NCBI GenBank assembly: GCA_035547055.1
Contig: DASZVN010000047.1
Coordinates: 1-20,187, forward strand
DNA: 20,187 nt
Reading direction: 5' to 3'
Source: DASZVN01 sp035547055
Lineage (GTDB): Bacteria; Pseudomonadota; Alphaproteobacteria; Rhizobiales; Methylopilaceae
The position numbers were made by a program, and so were the translations under genes. Shown here piece after piece: positions 14,862-20,187 of the stretch. The first letter of the stretch is position 1. Each line of letters begins with the position of its first letter. Below the pieces are notes generated by a model that was not told where the DNA came from, ran no database searches, and was given only the letters and a program-made list of their open reading frames with translations.

Positions 14862-16112
14862 CTACTCCGCCGGGGCGGGGTGCGGCGCGGCGGCCGGCTG
14901 GCGGTGGCCGGCCTCGAGGTTCGGCAGGAGCCCGGCGAGGAGGCCGAGCGCCGGCAGGAAGGCGCAGACATCGTAGACGAAGCCGATCGAGGTGAGGTCG
15001 GCGAACTGGCCGAGCACCGCCGCGCCGAGCCCGCCGAGGCCGAAGGCGATGCCGAAGAACAGGCCGGAGATGGTGCCGACCTTCCCCGGCACCAGCTCCT
15101 GCGCATAGACGATGATCGCCGGGAACGCCGAGGCCAGGATCAGCCCGATCGGCACGCTGAGGATGCCGGTCCAGAACAGGCCGACATGGGGCAGCGCCAG
15201 CGTGAACGGCAGGACGCCGAGGATCGAGAACCAGATCACGTATTTGCGGCCGAAGCGGTCGCCGAGCGGGCCGCCGACGATGGTGCCGACCGCGACCGCG
15301 CCGAGGAAGACGAAGAGGTGGATCTGGGCGCTCTGCACCGAGACGTGGAACGTCTCGATCAGGTAGAAGGTGTAGTAGCTGGTGATGCTGGCGAGATAGA
15401 AATATTTCGAGAATACCAGCACGATCAGGAGGGCGATGACGGCGCCGACGCGATGCGTCGGCTGGCCCGCGGCCGGCGTCGCCCGCGTGCCGCGCGGGCG
15501 CGCGACCAGGACGCCGTGGCGCTTGTACCAGGCGCCGATGACGCCGAGCACGACCATGCCGATCAGCGCGCCGACCCCGAACCAGGCAACGCTGATCTGG
15601 CCGTGGGGCAGGATGATGAAGGCCGCGAGCAGCGGCCCGACCGCCGAGCCGACATTGCCGCCGACCTGGAACACGGACTGGGCGAGCCCGGGCCGCCCGC
15701 CCGAGGCGACGCGGGCGATGCGCGACGATTCCGGATGGAAGACCGAGGAGCCCATCCCGACCAGCGCTGCGCCGAGGAGCAGCATCCCGAAGCTCGAGGC
15801 GAGGGCGACGACGCCGAGCCCGACCAGGGTGAAGCCCATGCCGGCGGCGAGCGAGAACGGCTTCGGCCGCCGGTCGGTGAAGAGGCCGACCGCCGGCTGC
15901 AGCAGCGAGGCGGTGCACTGGTAGACCAGCGTGATGATGCCGACCTGGCCGAAATCCAGGTCGAAGCTGCCCTTCAGCATCGGGTAGATCGCCGGGATCA
16001 GCGACTGCATCATGTCGTTGAGGAAATGGCCGAAGCTCAGCCCCGCCAGCACCACGAAGGCGGTGCCGGCGGCGCGCGTCTCGGTCTCGGTCGCAACCGC
16101 TGCTTGGCTCAC
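14862..16112 (-). CDS. fsr: MFS transporter, fosmidomycin resistance (Fsr) type
   Basis: This is an inner-membrane proton-driven exporter of the major facilitator superfamily. The 416-residue protein has about 12 membrane segments and the wording of Escherichia coli Fsr in its first half: SFGHFLNDMMQSLIPAIYP (26-44), GIITLVYQCTASLLQPAVG (58-76), then the GSSVFHPESSRIARVASGG and GLAQSVFQVGGNVGSAVGPL blocks. Fsr gives fosmidomycin resistance; the natural substrate is unknown. I place the start at a GTG at 16112 because GGAG lies six bases upstream and the first membrane helix follows after about 16 residues; the longer in-frame extension runs into noncoding and repeat sequence. A weak promoter (TTGCCC-N17-CATATA, 16157-16185) would suit this start. 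Confidence 0.9.
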   Translation of the reverse strand: MSQAAVATETETRAAGTAFVVLAGLSFGHFLNDMMQSLIPAIYPMLKGSFDLDFGQVGIITLVYQCTASLLQPAVGLFTDRRPKPFSLAAGMGFTLVGLGVVALASSFGMLLLGAALVGMGSSVFHPESSRIARVASGGRPGLAQSVFQVGGNVGSAVGPLLAAFIILPHGQISVAWFGVGALIGMVVLGVIGAWYKRHGVLVARPRGTRATPAAGQPTHRVGAVIALLIVLVFSKYFYLASITSYYTFYLIETFHVSVQSAQIHLFVFLGAVAVGTIVGGPLGDRFGRKYVIWFSILGVLPFTLALPHVGLFWTGILSVPIGLILASAFPAIIVYAQELVPGKVGTISGLFFGIAFGLGGLGAAVLGQFADLTSIGFVYDVCAFLPALGLLAGLLPNLEAGHRQPAAAPHPAPAE

Positions 16113-16231
16113 CCTGATCTCCGGCGAAGGATCGGCCGGACCCGCCAGCCAGTGGCTATATGACGCGCCGCAGCAAATTGGGCAAACGCCAAGGGCACAT
16201 TCCAGCCATTCCCAAGGCGGGGGATCAGCCC

Positions 16232-16320
16232 CGTCACTGCGAGGCGGCAAAGCCGGCGAGGCAATCCATGGGCAAGAGCGCCAGCTCTCCTGGATTGCTC
16301 CGCTTCGCGCGCAATGACGG
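16232..16320. repeat. REP/BIME-like dispersed inverted repeat, copy C
   Basis: This is a more diverged member of the same family: left arm CGTCACTGCGAGG..GGCAATCC and right arm GGATTGCTCCGCTTCGCGCGCAATGACG around a short centre. It lies between ptsP, whose stop is 12 nt away, and the fsr promoter region. The left arm uses GGCGGCAAAGCCGGCGAGG where copies A and B use AGGAGCGAAGCGACGAAG. Confidence 0.85.
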
Positions 16321-16331
16321 CAGCGAACTTC

Positions 16332-18599
16332 TCAGCCGTTCGGCAGCGGCAGGCGCTCGGCCTCGGCGAAGGCCTTCAGCGCCGTGCGGGGATCGGTCTC
16401 GCCGCAGAGGATGTCCGAAACCTTGCGCGCCGCGGCGGCGGCGTCGAGCGAAAGCACCAGCGTCTTGATCGGCCCGATCGCGTCCGGCGCCATCGAGAGC
16501 GCGCGGTAGCCGAGGCCGACCAGGGCGATCGCGGCGAGCGGGCGGGCGGCGAGCTCGCCGCAGAGCGTCACCGGCTTGCCGGCGGCGCGGGCGGTGTCGG
16601 CGATGTGCTTCAGCGCCCTGAGCACCGGCGGCGCCAGCGGGTCGAACCGGCCGGCGACGCGGGCGTTGCCGCGGTCGGCGGCGTAGAGATACTGCACGAG
16701 GTCGTTGGAGCCGACCGAGACGAAATCGACCCGCTCGAACAGCTCCTCGAGCTGGAACAGCATCGAGGGCACCTCGACCATGGCGCCGAGGAGGAGCCGC
16801 TCGGGCAGGGGATGGCCGAAGCGGCGGAGATGGGTCAGCTCGCGCTCGACCACGGCGCGCGCTGCGTCGAACTCGTGGACCGAGGCCAGCATCGGGAACA
16901 TCACGCGCAGCTCGCGCCCGGCGCCGGCCTTGGCCAGCGCCCGGATCTGCGAGCGCAAGAGGCCCGGTCGGTCGAGCGCGAGGCGGATCGCGCGCCAGCC
17001 GAGCGCCGGGTTGTCCTCCTGCACCGCGCGGAGATAGGGCAGCACCTTGTCGCCGCCGATGTCGAGGGTGCGGAAGGTCACCGGCCTGTCGCCGGCGGCC
17101 TGGAGCACGGTGCGGTAGAGATTCTCCTGGGCGCTGGTCCGCGGAAAGGCCGAGGCGATCATGAACTGCAGCTCGGTGCGGAACAGGCCGATGCCGTCGG
17201 CCCCGGTCTCGGCGAGATGGGGCAGGTCGACGGCGAGGCCGGCGTTCAGCATCAGCGCCACCGGCTCGCCGTCGGTGGTCGCCGCCGCCTTGTTGCGGAG
17301 CGCGCGGTACTGCTCCTGCCGGCGGGCGCGGAAGCGCACCTTCTCGGCATAGGCGCGCTCGACCTCGGCCGAGGGGCGGATGTGGACGTCGCCCGACGCG
17401 CCGTCGACGATGATGGCGTCGCCCTGGTCGACCAGGCTGGTGATGTTCTCGACCTGCCCGACGCAGGCGATGCCGAGGGCGCGGGCGACGATCGCGACGT
17501 GGCTGGTGGCTGCGCCCTCCTCGAGCACCAGGCCGCGCAGCCGCGTGCGGGCATAGTCGAGCAGCACCGCCGGGCCCATGTTGCGGGCGACCAGGATGGC
17601 GTTCTCGGGCAGGTCCACCGGCGCCAGCTCGCTGCGGCCGGTGAGCGCCCGCATCAGGCGGATGGCGAGGTCGTCGAGGTCGTGCAGGCGCTCGCGGAGA
17701 TAGGGGTCGGTCGAGCGCTGGATGCGGGCCCTGGTGTCCGACTGCACCCGCTCGACCGCCGCCTCTGCGGTGAGGCCGCTCAGGATCGCCTCGCGCATCC
17801 GCCGGGTCCAGCCGCGGTCGTGGGCGAACATGCGGAAGGTCTCGAGCACGTCGCGGTGCTCGCCGTCCTCGGCGACCTCGCCGTCCTCGATCAGGGTGTC
17901 GATCGATGAACGCAGCGTCTCGATGGCGCTTTCCAGGCGGGTGAGCTCGCGCGAGACGTCCTCGGCGATCAGGCTCTGCACCGCGGCGATGCGGGGCTCG
18001 TGCAGGACGACGTAGCCGAGCCCGATCGCGTCGGCGAGCGGCAGGCCGGTCAAACGGAGCGGCCGCCGCACCGCAGGCTCGGCGCCGGGGCGGGCGAGCG
18101 CCGTGAGCTCGCCCGAGGCGATCATCTCGGCCAGCACCATGGCCGTCGTCTGCAGCGCCTCGACCTCCTCCTCCGAATAGGAGCGGTAGGCCTTGTTCTG
18201 CACGACGAGGACGCCGAGCGTGTTGCCGGCCCGCAGGATCGGGACGCCGAGGAAGGAGTGGTAGATCTCCTCGCCGGTCTCCGGGCGGAACACGAAGGCC
18301 GGATGCTCCTGCGCGTTCGACAGGTTGAGCGGCTCGGCCTCCTTGGCGATGAGGCCGACCAGGCCCTCGCCGGTCTTGAGGCTGGTGAGGTGGACCGCGT
18401 TCGGGTTCAGGCCCTCGGTGGCATAGAGCTCCAGTGTGCCGTCGACCTGCAACACGTAGCAGGAGCAGACCTCGGCCACCATGTTGGCCGCGATCAGCAC
18501 CACGATCCTGTCCAGGCGTTCCTGCGCGGTGACCGGCTCCGCCATCACCTCGCGGAGCCGGCGCAGCAGCACGCGCGGGCCGCCATACGCGCCTCGCAT
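16332..18599 (-). CDS. ptsP: Phosphoenolpyruvate-protein phosphotransferase PtsP (enzyme I-Ntr)
   Basis: This is the first enzyme of the nitrogen-related PTS. It takes phosphate from PEP and passes it to NPr (PtsO) and then EIIA-Ntr, which regulates metabolism rather than sugar uptake. The 755-residue protein has an N-terminal GAF domain (about 25-165), which in this family senses glutamine or alpha-ketoglutarate. It is followed by an enzyme I N-terminal domain, the phosphohistidine domain with GAATSHVAIVAR (361-372, His367), and the PEP-binding barrel with GIGLFRTE (469-476), FRTLDIGGDK (509-518), VSVGSNDLVQY (627-637) and catalytic LCGELA (Cys680). I place the start at the ATG at 18599, giving the usual length for alphaproteobacteria. 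It lies 95 nt downstream of lysC. Confidence 0.95.
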   Translation of the reverse strand: MRGAYGGPRVLLRRLREVMAEPVTAQERLDRIVVLIAANMVAEVCSCYVLQVDGTLELYATEGLNPNAVHLTSLKTGEGLVGLIAKEAEPLNLSNAQEHPAFVFRPETGEEIYHSFLGVPILRAGNTLGVLVVQNKAYRSYSEEEVEALQTTAMVLAEMIASGELTALARPGAEPAVRRPLRLTGLPLADAIGLGYVVLHEPRIAAVQSLIAEDVSRELTRLESAIETLRSSIDTLIEDGEVAEDGEHRDVLETFRMFAHDRGWTRRMREAILSGLTAEAAVERVQSDTRARIQRSTDPYLRERLHDLDDLAIRLMRALTGRSELAPVDLPENAILVARNMGPAVLLDYARTRLRGLVLEEGAATSHVAIVARALGIACVGQVENITSLVDQGDAIIVDGASGDVHIRPSAEVERAYAEKVRFRARRQEQYRALRNKAAATTDGEPVALMLNAGLAVDLPHLAETGADGIGLFRTELQFMIASAFPRTSAQENLYRTVLQAAGDRPVTFRTLDIGGDKVLPYLRAVQEDNPALGWRAIRLALDRPGLLRSQIRALAKAGAGRELRVMFPMLASVHEFDAARAVVERELTHLRRFGHPLPERLLLGAMVEVPSMLFQLEELFERVDFVSVGSNDLVQYLYAADRGNARVAGRFDPLAPPVLRALKHIADTARAAGKPVTLCGELAARPLAAIALVGLGYRALSMAPDAIGPIKTLVLSLDAAAAARKVSDILCGETDPRTALKAFAEAERLPLPNG

Positions 18600-18666
18600 C
18601 GCCGAATCTCCGGACCGGGACCCCTTACCCGGCGCCCGGCACCCGCACCACCAAGTTGACGGATTT

Positions 18667-18691
18667 GCGGCGCCTCGCCGAGGGCCGCCGC
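18667..18691 (-). terminator. Hairpin directly after lysC
   Basis: GCGGCG-CCTC and GAGG-GC-CGCCGC form a 10-bp stem with a two-base bulge and a GCC loop, four bases beyond the lysC stop. No T tract follows on the minus strand, so this may attenuate or stabilise rather than fully terminate before ptsP. Confidence 0.45.
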
Positions 18692-18694
18692 TCC

Positions 18695-19948
18695 TCAAGC
18701 CCTGTCGAGCCCGTATACCGAATGCAGCGTTCGCACGGCAAGTTCGGCGTAGGCGGCGTCGATCAGGACCGAGATCTTGATCTCGGAGGTTGCGATGACC
18801 CGGATGTTGATGCCGCGCTCGGCCAGGGCCCGGAAGGCCTTGGAGGCGACGCCGGCATGGCTGCGCATGCCGATGCCGATCACCGAGACCTTGACGACGT
18901 CGTTGTTGCCTTGCAACTCGCCGTAGCCGACCGCGCCTCGGACGCCCTCCAGCACCTGCATCGCACGCTGGAAATCCGCGACCGGCACGGTGAAGGTCAT
19001 GTCGGTGGTGCGGCCGTCCTCCGAGACGTTCTGCACGATCATGTCGACGTTGATGTTGGCCTCGGCCAGCGGGCCGAAGATCGAGGCGGCGACGCCGGGC
19101 CGGTCCTCGACCCGGCGCAGCGTGACCTGGGCCTCGTCCTTGGAATAGGCGATGCCGGTGACGACCTCTTGTTCCACGATCTCGTCCTCGTCGCAGATCA
19201 GCGTGCCGGGCGGCAGCCCGCCGGGGCCTTCCTTCACCGCGTCCGGCGCATCGAAGCTGGAGCGCACCATCACGCGCACATTGTGGACCATCGCCAGCTC
19301 GACCGAGCGGACCTGGAGCACCTTGGCCCCGAGCGAGGCCATCTCCAGCATCTCCTCGAAGGCGACGCGCTCCAGTCGCCGCGCCTTGGGTACGATGCGC
19401 GGGTCGGTGGTGTAGACGCCGTCGACGTCGGTGTAGATGTCACAGCGGTCGGCATGGAGCGCGGCCGCCAGCGCCACCGCGCTGGTGTCCGACCCGCCAC
19501 GGCCGAGGGTGGCGATGCGGTTGTCGGGGCTGATGCCCTGGAAGCCGGAGACCACCGCCACCTGGCCCTGCTCCAGCCGCTTGATCAGCTCGCTGCCGTC
19601 GATGCCGGTGATGCGCGCCGCACCGTGGGCGTTGTCCGTATTGATCGGAACCTGCCAGCCCTGCCACGAGCGCGCATTGACGCCGATATCCTGGAGCGCG
19701 ATCGCCAGCAGCCCCGAGGTCACCTGCTCGCCCGATGCCACCACCGCGTCGTACTCGCGCGCGTCGTGCAACGACGCCGCCTCGCGCGTCCACGCCACGA
19801 GCTGGTTGGTGGCCCCGGCCATGGCCGACACCACCACCGCCACCTGGTGGCCGGCATCGACCTCGCGCTTGACGTGGCGGGCGACGTTCTTGATGCGCGG
19901 CACGTCTCCGACGGAGGTTCCGCCGAACTTCATCACCAGCCGTGCCAT
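18695..19948 (-). CDS. lysC: Aspartate kinase (monofunctional, two ACT domains)
   Basis: This enzyme phosphorylates aspartate with ATP, the first step toward lysine, threonine, methionine and diaminopimelate. The 417-residue protein has the kinase domain with KFGGTSVG (7-14), ASGEQVTSG (71-79), TLGRGGSDTSA (147-157) and TDVDGVYTTDPR (173-184). Two ACT regulatory domains follow at about 265-335 and 350-415, implying feedback inhibition by end-product amino acids. The start is ATG with AGGA five bases upstream, the AGG lying in a leader stem. Being next to ptsP is an arrangement shared by many alphaproteobacteria. Confidence 0.97.
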   Translation of the reverse strand: MARLVMKFGGTSVGDVPRIKNVARHVKREVDAGHQVAVVVSAMAGATNQLVAWTREAASLHDAREYDAVVASGEQVTSGLLAIALQDIGVNARSWQGWQVPINTDNAHGAARITGIDGSELIKRLEQGQVAVVSGFQGISPDNRIATLGRGGSDTSAVALAAALHADRCDIYTDVDGVYTTDPRIVPKARRLERVAFEEMLEMASLGAKVLQVRSVELAMVHNVRVMVRSSFDAPDAVKEGPGGLPPGTLICDEDEIVEQEVVTGIAYSKDEAQVTLRRVEDRPGVAASIFGPLAEANINVDMIVQNVSEDGRTTDMTFTVPVADFQRAMQVLEGVRGAVGYGELQGNNDVVKVSVIGIGMRSHAGVASKAFRALAERGINIRVIATSEIKISVLIDAAYAELAVRTLHSVYGLDRA

Positions 19949-19954
19949 TGCAGT

Positions 19955-20006
19955 CCTGTCGCTACGCTCGCCATGCCCGAAAAAGGCGCGCCTTCATAGC
20001 GACAGG
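19955..20006 (-). promoter_or_regulatory. Leader inverted repeat before lysC
   Basis: CCTGTCGCTA (19955-19964) and TAGCGACAGG (19997-20006) are perfect 10-bp complements with a 32-nt loop that includes the palindrome AAGGCGCGCCTT. In the lysC message the 3' arm contains the AGG of the ribosome binding site, so folding would mask translation start. It is much shorter than the known lysine riboswitch and lacks its features. Confidence 0.45.
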
Positions 20007-20011
20007 CGAGC

Positions 20012-20034
20012 GGCCCGGCAATGGCGGCCGGGCC
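20012..20034 (-). terminator. Hairpin after the right-edge gene
   Basis: GGCCCGGC (20012-20019) and GCCGGGCC (20027-20034) form a perfect 8-bp stem with a 7-nt loop, about 19 nt beyond the stop of the partial gene and before lysC. No T tract is present, so it is a candidate terminator only. Confidence 0.4.
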
Positions 20035-20052
20035 GGCCCTCAGGAGCGAGGC

Positions 20053-20187
20053 CTACCACTCGACCCAGTGGCCCTTGGGTTTCTGCCAGACCGAAAGGTC
20101 CGGGCGGCCGCTGAACAGCCCGTCGAAATGCTTCATTTCGGCGGGGTTGGCGTAGACTTCCTGCATGCCCTCGGCATCGAACCAGAC
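20053..20187 (-). CDS. Unidentified protein, 3' end only
   Basis: An open frame runs from the window edge to TAG at 20053-20055 and gives the last 44 residues of a protein, ending in GHWVEW. The sequence is rich in aromatic residues (Trp, Phe, Tyr), includes YANPAEMKHFDGLF, and reads like a genuine protein rather than a shadow. The YANP...D pattern loosely recalls the C-terminal part of small EthD/dimeric ferredoxin-like fold proteins, but I cannot identify the family. A hairpin follows its stop, which supports this as a real gene end. It is on the same strand as lysC, which starts about 105 nt downstream. Confidence 0.6.
   Translation of the reverse strand, partial: VWFDAEGMQEVYANPAEMKHFDGLFSGRPDLSVWQKPKGHWVEW

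Noticed and set aside
16314..17909. Plus-strand open frame opposite ptsP
   Set aside because: It is antisense to the conserved PtsP catalytic domains, has biased composition and lacks a ribosome binding site.
19949..20052. Lysine riboswitch before lysC
   Set aside because: The gap to the previous gene is only about 100 nt, and the multi-helix lysine-element core is not visible; only a simple hairpin is present.
1..20187. CRISPR arrays, intact insertion sequences, prophage genes
   Set aside because: No regularly spaced direct repeats, transposase, integrase or phage structural genes were found; the repeats present are single inverted elements.

Overview
The window is a high-GC chromosomal segment. 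Gene content and order (aroA-cmk-rpsA-sppA-ihfB-lapA, lysC-ptsP, six-domain S1, class II EPSP synthase, PTS-Ntr enzyme I, intracellular PHB depolymerase) point to an alphaproteobacterium, most likely of the Hyphomicrobiales (Bradyrhizobium/Rhodopseudomonas/Xanthobacteraceae-like). That placement is inferred from proteins and layout; there is no rRNA in the window.

Layout. (1) 1-1945 is the only accessory-looking part: a stand-alone Fic-family AMPylase gene on the minus strand, a complete tRNA-Arg(CCG), a less GC-rich spacer, and a broken 5' half of a second tRNA-Arg(CCG) next to aroA. (2) 1946-7686 is a plus-strand housekeeping cluster: aroA and cmk (stop and start overlap), a hairpin terminator, rpsA, a dispersed repeat, sppA, ihfB and a LapA-domain membrane protein. 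(3) 7703-7759 is a palindromic element between convergent operons. (4) 12515-7761 on the minus strand is a complete five-gene branched-chain-amino-acid-type (HAAT) ABC importer, livK-livH-livM-livG-livF, with a readable promoter, overlapping or nearly abutting genes from livH onward, and a stable stem-loop after livK. (5) 13261-12710 is grpE with a sigma-32-like promoter. (6) 14767-13460 is an intracellular PHB depolymerase and 16112-14862 a fosmidomycin-resistance-type MFS exporter. (7) 18599-16332 is ptsP and 19948-18695 is lysC. (8) The right edge cuts the 3' end of an unidentified minus-strand gene.

The functional themes are aromatic amino acid and nucleotide precursors plus translation (aroA, cmk, rpsA), envelope proteolysis (sppA), nucleoid architecture (ihfB), amino acid uptake and synthesis (liv, lysC), and carbon/nitrogen reserve control (ptsP, phaZ). 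Three copies of one REP/BIME-like inverted repeat sit at transcription-unit edges.

I see no clearly new multi-gene system, no CRISPR array and no intact mobile element. The most interesting signals are the duplicated and broken tRNA-Arg next to the Fic gene, and a recurring arrangement in which one arm of a perfect inverted repeat contains the ribosome binding site (fic, ihfB, lysC). Several genes use non-ATG starts (aroA TTG; fic, ihfB, livG and the MFS gene GTG).
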